From assembly GCF_003575965.1 (NCBI RefSeq), contig NZ_QWJJ01000004.1, positions 1 through 64,000 on the forward strand: a DNA stretch of 64,000 nucleotides, in the 5' to 3' direction. The position numbers and the translations under genes were made by a program. The notes below the pieces were generated by a model. The model was not told where the DNA came from and did not search any database. It saw only the letters and a list, made by a program, of their open reading frames with translations. Positions 26,604 to 33,949 of this stretch are shown piece after piece; position 1 is the stretch's first letter; each line of letters starts with the position of its first letter. The DNA comes from Pseudooceanicola sediminis (GTDB lineage Bacteria; Pseudomonadota; Alphaproteobacteria; Rhodobacterales; Rhodobacteraceae).

Positions 26604-27281
26604 ATGACTGTTGCTGCGACTCTGCCCGCCAAGGCGAACGATGCGAGGCCGAACCTGACCGAACAGGTCTATGAGCAGTTGATCCAGATCCTGATCAACG
26701 GAGAGTTGCGCCCCGGTGACGTGATCGTCGAACGCCGGATGGCCGAACGTCTGAACGCCTCGCGCACCCCGATTCGAGAGGCCCTCGGGCGACTCGAAGC
26801 TGAACGCCTGGTCTACAAGCAGGCCAATCGCGGCGTGACCGTCTCTCCCTTCTCGACCGAGGCCCTGATCGAGATCCTCAACGTCCGGCAGCTGCTGGAG
26901 GCCGAGGCCGCGCGCCTGGCTGCGGGCCGTCTGCCCAAGGCTCGGATCGAGGTGATCCGCCAGGCAATGCAGACACTGGCCGACAAATCCGATGCCACCC
27001 TTGCCGATATCTGGGATGTCGACGACATGCTGCACGGTGAAATCGCCGACGCCTCCGGCAACGAATTGCTGGCAGGCATGATCCGCGACCTGCGCCGACG
27101 CACCCACGTGCTGAACGCGTTTCGCAGCCCGCATGAATCGACCTTCGACCTCGCCGAGAATACCAAGCTGCTCGACACGATCGAAAGCGGCGACAGCGAA
27201 AGCGCCCGCGCGGCCATGGAAACCCACATCACCAACGTCAAGATCGCCATCATCAACCGTCTGACCGGCATCTCGCGCTGA
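26604..27281 (+). CDS. GntR-family transcriptional regulator, FCD (FadR/VanR) subfamily
   Basis: The 225-residue protein has a winged-helix domain (about residues 15-80, with NASRTPIREALGRLEAERL) and an FCD domain with VDDMLHGEIADASGN and the motif RDLRRRTH shared with its paralogue at 16518. The metal-site His usually found in EHxxLL is Asn186 here (AENTKLL), so ligand or metal binding may differ. GGAGG lies 7 bases before ATG 26604; longer in-frame starts lack such a site. It is divergent from the Rieske operon, with a perfect palindrome between them. Confidence 0.85.
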   Translation: MTVAATLPAKANDARPNLTEQVYEQLIQILINGELRPGDVIVERRMAERLNASRTPIREALGRLEAERLVYKQANRGVTVSPFSTEALIEILNVRQLLEAEAARLAAGRLPKARIEVIRQAMQTLADKSDATLADIWDVDDMLHGEIADASGNELLAGMIRDLRRRTHVLNAFRSPHESTFDLAENTKLLDTIESGDSESARAAMETHITNVKIAIINRLTGISR

Positions 27282-27309
27282 TCCCTGGGCCGCCTCCTCC
27301 GCAGGCTCT

Positions 27310-27333
27310 GGCGCGTCCCCGGCAGGACGCGCC
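27310..27333 (+). terminator. Hairpin after the second GntR gene
   Basis: Arms GGCGCGTCC and GGACGCGCC are perfect with a 6-base loop. No T run follows, so termination would be weak or factor-aided. Confidence 0.4.
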
Positions 27334-27560
27334 CCGCATCCCGGGCGCCACCCCCCCCCCTGATCCCTACGGTCGTACCGCGGCCTGACATCCCGCGGCC
27401 TGTCGTCACTTGGCCACTCCTCACTGGCCCGGCTCCACGCAGCCCGCCGGGCGCCAGCGCATGACGCAACCTTTTGCGCCGCGCCACGCCCCGCACGGTA
27501 ATTTTTGCAATTCCCGGGTCTCTCGTGCCTTGCCATGTCCTGTTTCTTGTGGAACTTAAT

Positions 27561-27570
27561 TGGTATACCG
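27561..27570. promoter_or_regulatory. Candidate GntR operator, TGGTATACCG
   Basis: One mismatch from the perfect palindrome, 74 bases upstream of the NIPSNAP-RidA operon. It is preceded by AAT, as at 17407. Confidence 0.6.
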
Positions 27571-27644
27571 ACGGAACACATTCAGCACACACCTGACGCT
27601 CCCCATGCCAGACCGGCCCCATTTGCCAAACCCGAAAGAGAGAC

Positions 27645-28259
27645 ATGATCTACGATCTGACCACCCTCGCCCTGCTGCCGAACAGGCTCGGCGCCGTGAT
27701 GCCGAAACTTGCGGATGTCTATGCCAATTTCTCGTCCACAGGCACGCCGCTCGGCTGCTTTTCGATCGAATTCGGCGCGCTTAATCGCTTTCATTTCCTG
27801 ACCGAATACGAAAACACCGATGCCCTTCAGGCCGAACGCGCCCGCTGCCTTGAACATGACGACCCCTACGGGCTGTCCGAACACCTCGGCGGTATCGAAC
27901 GCACCGCGTTCAAACCGCTCAGCTTTGCCCGCCCCCTCAAGCCCGGCACCTACGGACCGTTTTACGAATTTCGCATCTACACCATCGCCCCCGGCGGCCT
28001 GCCTGAAACGGAACAGGCCTGGGCCAAGGGCATTCCGCTGCGAGAAGAGCTTTCTCCCCTGCTCAGCATCATGGGCTCGGTCGAGGGCGCGCCGAAAAAG
28101 ATGATGCACATCTGGCCCTACGCGTCGCTTGATGCGCGCGCCGCCGCCCGCGCCGAGGGGTCTAAACGCGGCATCTGGCCACCGGCCGGCGGGTCCGCGC
28201 ATCTTACCTCGTTGCAGTCCGAACTGGCTGTCGCCGCCGCCTGCTCCGATCTGAAATGA
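27645..28259 (+). CDS. NIPSNAP-family protein
   Basis: The 204-residue protein has two related alpha/beta barrel (ferredoxin-like) halves with the NIPSNAP hallmarks FYEFRIYTIAPGGL near residue 107 and MHIWPYASLDARAAAR near 150. Family members often accompany catabolic oxygenases and amidases in bacteria, but the biochemical role is generally not defined. The ATG at 27645 follows GAAAGAGAG. Its stop overlaps the RidA start (ATGA at 28256-28259). Confidence 0.82.
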   Translation: MIYDLTTLALLPNRLGAVMPKLADVYANFSSTGTPLGCFSIEFGALNRFHFLTEYENTDALQAERARCLEHDDPYGLSEHLGGIERTAFKPLSFARPLKPGTYGPFYEFRIYTIAPGGLPETEQAWAKGIPLREELSPLLSIMGSVEGAPKKMMHIWPYASLDARAAARAEGSKRGIWPPAGGSAHLTSLQSELAVAAACSDLK

Positions 28260-28717
28260 CGGGCTTTCCCCTGCCGCAAAGCCTGCTCGACACCCTGCCG
28301 CCGCCCCCGGCGCCGGTGGGGATGTTCATGCCCGCACGGACCTCGGGCGGGTTGGTCTATCTGTCGGGCCTCGCCCCGCTGGATGATGATGGCCAGCCGA
28401 TGACGGGCAAGGTCGGGGCCGAGGTAACGCCCCACGAGGCGCGCCTGAGGGCACGTCGCGTCGGCCTCGCCCTGCTGGCGAATTTGCGGGCCGAGGTGGG
28501 GGACCTGAACCGGGTCGATCGCGTGGTCAAGATGCTGGGCCTCGTGAACGCCACACCTGATTTCACCGGGCATCCGCAGGTCATCGACGGCTGCTCCGAA
28601 GTGTTTTTCGAGGCGTTCGGCCCGGATGCCGGGCGCCACGCCCGCACCTCCATGGGTGTCGCGTCCCTGCCCGGCAATATTTCGTGCGAGGTCGAACTGA
28701 TCGTCGCGCTAAGGTGA
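28256..28717 (+). CDS. RidA (YjgF/YER057c/UK114) family protein
   Basis: The 153-residue protein has the C-terminal RidA pattern GRHARTSMGVASLPGNISCEVE, including the conserved Arg that contacts the carboxylate and the LPxxxxVE stretch. RidA proteins hydrolyse reactive enamine/imine intermediates to ketone and ammonia; several catabolic variants open amino- or ureido-acrylates. It is translationally coupled to the NIPSNAP gene and converges with the LysR gene (23 bases). In this island it could remove an imine or aminoacrylate formed during nitrogen-ring breakdown (inference). Confidence 0.85.
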   Translation: MTGFPLPQSLLDTLPPPPAPVGMFMPARTSGGLVYLSGLAPLDDDGQPMTGKVGAEVTPHEARLRARRVGLALLANLRAEVGDLNRVDRVVKMLGLVNATPDFTGHPQVIDGCSEVFFEAFGPDAGRHARTSMGVASLPGNISCEVELIVALR

Positions 28718-28740
28718 AATTTTGCGGCCCGGTGCCGCCC

Positions 28741-29667
28741 TCAGGTTCCGGGCAAACGCGTCGCCTCCAGCGCCGCGCGCAGATCGTCGACATAGCGCGC
28801 CACCAGCCCGGTTTGCGGCATGCCGCGCCGCGTGATCACACAGGCCGTAACCGATGTATCCGGCACGAAACGGCGAACCACCAGAGCGTCGCAGCGGCTC
28901 GCGGCGGCCGACCATGGATCGACCACCGTCACCCCCATCCCCTGCCCGGCCAGCGCCGCCGCCGTGGCACAATAGCGCACCTCGATGCGTGGCGAAAACG
29001 GTGCCTCGTCCGCCTCGAATGCCGCCTTCACCTTGCGCCCCAGGTGCGATTCAAGCTCCAGCGCGATGAACGGCAGCCCGGCAAGATCGCGCGCCCGGAC
29101 GTGCCCGCGCAGGGCCAGCGGCCCGTCCCCGGGCACCAGCGCCACCATCTGCGTGCGTCGCAGGGGCGTCAGGTTCACCACGCCGCGATGATCATCCTCG
29201 GCCAGCGCCAGACCGACATCGGCCTGCCCGCTCTGCACCGCCTCGATCACGCTGGACAGCCGCCGCACATCGTAGGCGACCGAGGCATCCGGGCGCGCCT
29301 CCAGGAAATGCTTCAGCGCCATCGGGGCCACCGAATATCCCAACGGCGGCGTCGACACGATGCGCAGGCGGCCGCGTTTGCCCTGCGCCATGTCACGCGC
29401 GCGCTGGCTGACGGTGCGCATCATTGCAAAAACCGGCCGGATCTCGTCGAACAGGGCCTGTGCCTCGGGCGTCGGGCGCAGGCGGCGGCCCGTCCTCTCG
29501 AACAGAACCAGCCCCAGCAAATCCTCCAGCTGCTTCAGCGATGCCGAAACGGCAGGCTGCGATATCCCCAGCTCGGCGGCGGCATCCACGGTCGTGGCGC
29601 TGCCCATCATGGCGGCAAATATCTCCAGCAGGCGCAGTGGAATGTCCGGCAGATCATGCTGGCTCAT
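28741..29667 (-). CDS. LysR-family transcriptional regulator
   Basis: The 308-residue protein has an N-terminal winged helix (about residues 10-70, with ISQPAVSASLKQLEDLLG) and a periplasmic-binding-like effector domain. The start MSQHDLP at 29667 overlaps the racemase stop as ATGA; a longer frame to 29832 is unlikely. It is the last gene of the hydantoinase-racemase-LysR operon, so it probably senses the pathway's substrate or product. A LysR-style dyad lies upstream of that operon at 31949-31969. Confidence 0.85.
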   Translation of the reverse strand: MSQHDLPDIPLRLLEIFAAMMGSATTVDAAAELGISQPAVSASLKQLEDLLGLVLFERTGRRLRPTPEAQALFDEIRPVFAMMRTVSQRARDMAQGKRGRLRIVSTPPLGYSVAPMALKHFLEARPDASVAYDVRRLSSVIEAVQSGQADVGLALAEDDHRGVVNLTPLRRTQMVALVPGDGPLALRGHVRARDLAGLPFIALELESHLGRKVKAAFEADEAPFSPRIEVRYCATAAALAGQGMGVTVVDPWSAAASRCDALVVRRFVPDTSVTACVITRRGMPQTGLVARYVDDLRAALEATRLPGT

Positions 29668-30305
29668 CCGGTGACCGCGCCCATTGCCATCGCGGCCGCT
29701 GCGACCACCGGGTCGATCACGGCCACGCCGATCTCCGCCTCCAGACGGGCCCGTATGGGCGCCATCCCGGCACATCCCAGTACGACTGCGCCCGCCCCAA
29801 GGGCACGCAGCTGCCTGCCCAGATCGACGCACATCGCGAATACCTCAGCGTCCCGCCCCGATGCTGCGGCAGACACGCCGGGCAACGCCAGCTCTCCGGC
29901 AAAGCGGCTCTCGACCCCCATCAGGCGGATCTTGCGCCGGTGCCGCACCATCGGCCCGGGGGCCAGTGCGATGATGCCAAAGAGGTCGGCGCGCCCAAGC
30001 GCCGTAAGGATACCGGCCTCCTGTATGCCGATCACCGGGCGGGCCTGCGCGGCCCGCGCCAGATCCAGGCCGGGGTCGGAAAAGCAGGCACTGACATAGG
30101 CATCCGCCCCGCCTTGCCCGACACGCGCCGCGAACCCCAGTCCGGCGCGCGCCACGTCCTCTTCGCTGGAAATGGTGGCTGGGCCATCCGGCAGATCCTC
30201 GACCGCGAACCGCACCCCGGCAGGCGCCAGGGGCGCAACGGCCTGTGCAATGCCCTGCGTCACCTCCGTCGATGAATTGGGATTGATGATCAGGATCGTC
30301 TTCAT
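29664..30305 (-). CDS. Asp/Glu/hydantoin racemase family protein
   Basis: The 213-residue protein has the family opening IINPNSS and the two catalytic cysteines, C74 in SACFSDP and C178 in LGCAG, of hydantoin racemases. It would interconvert the enantiomers of a 5-substituted hydantoin or a related compound. Its start overlaps the hydantoinase stop (30302-30305) and its stop overlaps the LysR start, so all three genes are coupled. The pairing with a hydantoinase strongly supports hydantoin racemase over other family members. Confidence 0.85.
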   Translation of the reverse strand: MKTILIINPNSSTEVTQGIAQAVAPLAPAGVRFAVEDLPDGPATISSEEDVARAGLGFAARVGQGGADAYVSACFSDPGLDLARAAQARPVIGIQEAGILTALGRADLFGIIALAPGPMVRHRRKIRLMGVESRFAGELALPGVSAAASGRDAEVFAMCVDLGRQLRALGAGAVVLGCAGMAPIRARLEAEIGVAVIDPVVAAAAMAMGAVTG

Positions 30306-31756
30306 CGCAGCACTGCACCAAAGTTCTGCGCCGGGTCGAACTCCTTGGCGGCATACCCCGGCCTGGCGCGCAGATCGGCCGGGGCACGGCGGATAAAGCG
30401 GCCACGTCCCTCCGTTGCTTTCAGCACGCCATGCTCGACAATGCAGTCGCCGCGGTTCATCACGATTTCGGGCGCGCCGGTCATCTCCATCCCCTCGAAC
30501 GGCGAATAATCCATGTTGTCATGCTGATCGCTTGCGCGCAGCGTTTTGCGTGTCTCCGGGTTCCAGATCGCGATATCCGCGTCCATTCCCGGCGCAATCC
30601 GCCCCTTGGTGGTACAGCCAAATGTCTTGGCGGCGTTGGTCGAGGACAGGGCCACGAACTGTTCCAGCGTGATCCGGCCCTTGGCGACGCCTTCGGAAAA
30701 CAGGTACGGCAGGCGCGCCGCGATCCCCGGCATTCCGTTGGCGATCCTGGGATAGGCCGCATGCGCCCCATTTGCGAACTTGCCCGTATCGTCAAAGCGA
30801 TACGGGGCATGGTCCGACGATACGCTCTCGAATGTTCCGCTGCGCGCATGGGCCCACAGCGCCTCTTGCGTGGCGTGGTCACGCAGCGGTGGCGAACAGA
30901 TGTATTTCGCGCCCTCCATCCCGTCGCGGTCCAGGTCGTCGCGCGTCAGGGCCAGATATTGCGGGCAGGTTTCCGCGAACAGCTTGACGCCAGCGGCCTT
31001 TTCCCGCCGCACGATCTCGGCGCCGCCAGCGGTGCTGACATGCACGATGAACAAGGGGGCATCGGCCAGCTTGGCCAGGGCAATCATCCGGTTGATCGCC
31101 TCTTCCTCGGCAATTTCCGGGCGACTGACGGGGTGGTATTTCGGCGCGCTCAGCCCCCGTTGCGCCAGTTGCTTGTTCATCCATTTCACCATGCCGTCGT
31201 TTTCGGCATGGACCATGGTGATGGCGCCATGCGCCCTCGCCACCGTCAGGATATCCAGCATGGCCGCATCCGGCAGCACCAGCGCATCATAGGTGGTAAA
31301 CACCTTGAAGCTGGTGATCCCCCGCTTGAACGCGCGGGGCAGTTGCTCGGCCAGGACCTCTTCCGTCGGATCCGATACGATCAGATGATAGCTGAAATCC
31401 AGCACCGAGCGCTGCGCCCGCGCGTCGTAGGTCTCGATCACGTGCTCGATCGACTGCCCCCTGTGCTGGGCCGCAAAGGGGATAAAGCTGGAATTGCCGC
31501 CGAATGCCGCAGAAACCGACCCGGAATAGTAATCGTCCGCCGTCATCAGCCCTGTCGCGCTCTCCTGCGCGATATGGGCATGGGCCTCGATCCCGCCGGG
31601 CATCACGATCCGCCCCCCCGCATCGATGCGCCGCGTGCCGCCGCTCAGGCGTTCGGCCACCGCGGCGATGCGGCCATCGCAGATCCCGATGTCGCCATCA
31701 AAGAGAAAATCCGCCGTGGCGATCTGGCCGCCGTGGATCACTGTATCGAATTCCAT
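30302..31756 (-). CDS. Dihydropyrimidinase/hydantoinase family cyclic amidohydrolase
   Basis: The 484-residue protein has a complete binuclear metal site: H59-A-H61, carboxylated K151 (SFKVFTTYD), H183, H239 and D315 (SSDHAPY). This is the pattern of hydantoinases and dihydropyrimidinases, which open cyclic imides to N-carbamoyl amino acids. The start MEFDTVIHGG at 31756 follows GGAGAGCAGG; an upstream extension to 31936 lacks support. It heads an operon with a racemase and a LysR regulator. No dedicated N-carbamoylase follows; the M20 or nitrilase-like proteins of the island could supply that step (inference). Confidence 0.88.
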   Translation of the reverse strand: MEFDTVIHGGQIATADFLFDGDIGICDGRIAAVAERLSGGTRRIDAGGRIVMPGGIEAHAHIAQESATGLMTADDYYSGSVSAAFGGNSSFIPFAAQHRGQSIEHVIETYDARAQRSVLDFSYHLIVSDPTEEVLAEQLPRAFKRGITSFKVFTTYDALVLPDAAMLDILTVARAHGAITMVHAENDGMVKWMNKQLAQRGLSAPKYHPVSRPEIAEEEAINRMIALAKLADAPLFIVHVSTAGGAEIVRREKAAGVKLFAETCPQYLALTRDDLDRDGMEGAKYICSPPLRDHATQEALWAHARSGTFESVSSDHAPYRFDDTGKFANGAHAAYPRIANGMPGIAARLPYLFSEGVAKGRITLEQFVALSSTNAAKTFGCTTKGRIAPGMDADIAIWNPETRKTLRASDQHDNMDYSPFEGMEMTGAPEIVMNRGDCIVEHGVLKATEGRGRFIRRAPADLRARPGYAAKEFDPAQNFGAVLR

Positions 31757-31948
31757 CCTGCTCTCCGGTTCCTGAATGGCTGCATCCTGGCTATCTGGTG
31801 GCGGCTGGTTGTCAGACCGACCAATTGGCGCCTGCCCCTGCCCCGCCTGCACCCACGCCCACGCGCGGCGCGTCAGGGAGGGTGCCGCCCCCTTGATAGG
31901 CGCGGAAAAAGCGATGACAATATAATTCCAGAGCATTGGTCAGGTATT

Positions 31949-31969
31949 AATATAACCAGAACTTATATT
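31949..31969. promoter_or_regulatory. LysR-type dyad upstream of the hydantoinase operon
   Basis: AATATAA-N7-TTATATT (31949-31955 and 31963-31969) is a perfect 7-bp inverted repeat in a locally AT-rich stretch. ATAA-N7-TTAT is a common LysR-type binding form. It lies about 190 bases upstream of the hydantoinase start and about 90 before the divergent TfoX-domain gene. Confidence 0.5.
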
Positions 31970-32055
31970 GCCAAACAGACGGGCAACAGGACCCCGAGAT
32001 ATGCCCTGTGCCAACGGGCTTGACCGCCGCGCGCCAAGCCCGCAGCCTGTCCGGC

Positions 32056-32466
32056 ATGAGCGCCATTCGCACCATTCGCAACCTGGGCCCCAAGTCCGAA
32101 GCCACCTTCGCCCGCGCCGGGATCACCTCGGCCGAGGAACTGCGCAGCATGGGCGCCGACCAGGCCTACCTGGCCGCGATGCGCGCCGGGATGCGGCCCC
32201 ATTTCATCGGCTACTACGCCCTCGTCCTCGGGCTGCAAGGCCGCCCCTGGACCGATTGCACCGGCTCGGAAAAGACCGCGCTGCGCAAGCAATTCGATGC
32301 CCTTTGCAGGCAGGGCCTGACGACACCGCGTGCCGCCGCCAGCGACGGCCTGCCCGATGCGCTTGCCACCTTTCTGGACCAGATCGGGGTCGGCACGCCG
32401 GGCCAGTCACAGGGCCAGTCGCTGGGCCAGTCACAGGGCCAGTCGCCGGGCCAGTCGCTGGACTGA
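32056..32466 (+). CDS. TfoX C-terminal domain protein with GQS repeat tail
   Basis: The 136-residue protein matches the helical TfoX C-terminal domain: RNLGPKSEATFARAGITSAEELRSMGADQAYL then LVLGLQGRPW, here in two parts of the first 80 residues. The TfoX N-terminal domain is absent, as in several stand-alone homologues. The last 20 or so residues are five GQS repeats coded by a tandem DNA repeat. The start at 32056 gives the usual N-terminus; an in-frame codon at 32008 would add 16 residues. Function is unknown; TfoX regulates competence in Haemophilus, but that cannot be carried over. Confidence 0.7.
   Translation: MSAIRTIRNLGPKSEATFARAGITSAEELRSMGADQAYLAAMRAGMRPHFIGYYALVLGLQGRPWTDCTGSEKTALRKQFDALCRQGLTTPRAAASDGLPDALATFLDQIGVGTPGQSQGQSLGQSQGQSPGQSLD
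32399..32462. repeat. 12-bp tandem repeat, five copies
   Basis: The unit GGGCCAGTC plus three variable bases is repeated five times at the 3' end of the TfoX-domain gene and encodes GQS(Q/L/P). The 12-bp period preserves the frame, so copy number can change without disrupting the gene. Confidence 0.8.
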
Positions 32467-32575
32467 CGGCCCGCGCCCCGGCAAAGGCCAAAGCAGGGTC
32501 AGGGAAAGCGCAACGGAACTATCGCCCGGCCTTCTCCGTTAAAGTGGTAACTGAAAACGGAAAGGACGACCCACA

Positions 32576-32761
32576 ATGGAACGTACACGTGACCCGATCG
32601 GCGCCGACCTGCTCCGCGTCCTCATCGCCATCTTTCTGCCGCCCGTCGGCGTTTTGCTTCAGGTCGGCTTCGGCAAGCATTTCTGGATCAACCTTGTACT
32701 CACCCTGCTTGGCTATATCCCGGGCATCATCCACGCCCTCTACGTGATCCTGAGAGACTGA
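32576..32761 (+). CDS. YqaE/Pmp3 family small membrane protein
   Basis: The 61-residue protein has two hydrophobic helices, LLRVLIAIFLPPVGVLLQVG and FWINLVLTLLGYIPGIIHALYVIL, the UPF0057/Pmp3 signature. Such proteins are inner-membrane proteins linked to salt, cold and membrane-potential stress. AACGGAAAGGA lies upstream of the ATG. It is followed after 4 bases by the DUF4112 gene, a likely two-gene operon. Confidence 0.9.
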   Translation: MERTRDPIGADLLRVLIAIFLPPVGVLLQVGFGKHFWINLVLTLLGYIPGIIHALYVILRD

Positions 32762-32765
32762 CAAC

Positions 32766-33419
32766 ATGGTCGCGCGCGACACGACACAGGACACGACACA
32801 GGATCTGCCCCAAAACGGCGCAACCCCGGGCCTGGCACAGACGTCAGCAAAGACGTCGCCCGCCCCGGATGCGACGGGCAAGGCGCCCGTAGATCCATCG
32901 CGCCGAGCGCGCGCGTCGTCCGCCGTGACAGCATCGTTGAGGGCGCGCTCAGGATCGGAACGTGGAAAGGCAGGCACCGCGTCCCGCGCGGATCCTTCAG
33001 GCTCAGGCCCTTCCCAAGCGGGCCCTACTCACGCAGGCGCCGCGACCAGTCCCGAATCCGCCGAACGCCACGCGCGACTGCTGCGTCTGGAAAGACTGGC
33101 GCGGAACCTCGACAGCGCCCTGCGCCTGCCCGGCACGCCCATTCGCTTTGGCTGGGATTCGATCGTTGGCATCATCCCCGGTGTCGGCGATACGGTGATG
33201 CTGCTGCCTGCGCTCTGGATCGTGATGGAGGGGTGGCGCATGGGGGTGCGCAAGCGGGCCCTCAGCCGCATGGCATTCAATACCGGTGCCGACTGGCTGA
33301 TGGGCAGCGTTCCCCTGCTGGGCGATATCTTCGACATCGGCTGGAAAGGCAATCTGCGCAATGTCGCGGTGATACGCCGTGAGCTTGAGCGCGAGATGGG
33401 ACGCTCATCCCGCCGCTGA
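32766..33419 (+). CDS. DUF4112 domain membrane protein
   Basis: The 217-residue protein has a C-terminal DUF4112 domain of about 110 residues, with DSIVGIIPGVGDTVMLLPALW and GSVPLLGDIFDIGWKGN visible in parts. The first 95 or so residues are Ala/Thr/Ser/Pro-rich and look disordered, longer than usual for the family. The ATG at 32766 follows the Pmp3 gene by 4 bases with GAGAG upstream. Function is unknown; the operon with Pmp3 suggests a membrane-stress role (inference). Confidence 0.78.
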   Translation: MVARDTTQDTTQDLPQNGATPGLAQTSAKTSPAPDATGKAPVDPSRRARASSAVTASLRARSGSERGKAGTASRADPSGSGPSQAGPTHAGAATSPESAERHARLLRLERLARNLDSALRLPGTPIRFGWDSIVGIIPGVGDTVMLLPALWIVMEGWRMGVRKRALSRMAFNTGADWLMGSVPLLGDIFDIGWKGNLRNVAVIRRELEREMGRSSRR

Positions 33420-33608
33420 CGCATCGGCCAGAAAGGGCCAGAAAGGGGCGGCACGCGCCAAACGCTGGCTGCTGACAACCCTTCACCGAAACACACCGAA
33501 GCTGTCTTATCCGATTGCGCGAGTCGGCGCGAAGAGACGGTGGGCAGCGATGGTGCGCAGAGACTTTGCACACACCGGCCCCCTCGTTCAACGGCTGCGA
33601 GCCTCGTT

Positions 33609-33669
33609 CTTTGTCACCTGTACTCGGTCTTTGCCACCTGTGTATGATTGCCACCTTTGTATGATTGCC
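33609..33669. repeat. Three spaced direct repeats TTTGYCACCTGT
   Basis: CTTTGTCACCTGT (33609-33621), CTTTGCCACCTGT (33629-33641) and the weaker TTGCCACCTTTG (about 33648-33659) follow each other at about 20-bp steps, and TGTATGATTGCC occurs twice in the same stretch. Confidence 0.5.
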
Positions 33670-33696
33670 TGAGCAAACCGCCGACAAGGAGAATGG

Positions 33697-33725
33697 AAAA
33701 GGCCGCCCCAAGGGGCGGCCTTTTT
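33697..33725. terminator. Strong bidirectional intrinsic terminator
   Basis: AAAAGGCCGCCCC-AA-GGGGCGGCC followed by TTTTT. It can serve the DUF4112 operon from the left and the ndk transcript from the right. Confidence 0.8.
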
Positions 33726-33900
33726 CATTGGCACGTCACGGAGCCATCGGTCCAGACATCAACCTTCGCGCCTCTCTACCCTGCCTTCTCTGCCCTATCT
33801 TCCCTGCGATAGTCGGAGAGGCTTGTCAGCGCGGACCGGTCAAGGCAGAGCCAGTCCTCGCCCAGCTTGCAGTCGAGCGGCGTGTACTCGGGCGGGTTGA

Positions 33901-33940
33901 ACGTGGTCCCGCGACCATCCTGCCGGTCGCGGGACCACGT
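33901..33940. repeat. Perfect 16-bp inverted repeat downstream of ndk
   Basis: Arms ACGTGGTCCCGCGACC (33901-33916) and its exact complement (33925-33940) flank an 8-base loop. It starts 10 bases after the ndk stop on the minus strand. No T run follows, so it is a very stable 3' hairpin rather than a classic terminator. Confidence 0.85.
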
Positions 33941-33949
33941 CGGGCCGGT

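Larger units (their letters stand above)
27282..27644. other. Gene-free 363-bp region with hairpin, C10 tract and operator candidate
   Basis: No gene is seen. It contains a perfect 9-bp hairpin after the GntR gene (arms 27310-27318 and 27325-27333), a run of ten C (27351-27360), and near its end a TGGTATACCG operator candidate in front of the NIPSNAP gene. Confidence 0.6.
33420..33949. other. Gene-free 530-bp region with terminator, direct repeats and perfect inverted repeat
   Basis: No convincing gene is seen. It contains three spaced copies of TTTGYCACCT-like sequence (33609-33669), a strong terminator (33697-33725) and a perfect 16-bp inverted repeat (33901-33940) just downstream of ndk. 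Confidence 0.6.

Noticed and set aside
27351-27360. Run of ten C as a phase-variable tract
   Set aside because: It lies in an intergenic region about 200 bases from the nearest promoter signal, and a homopolymer of this length in GC-rich DNA is not by itself meaningful.
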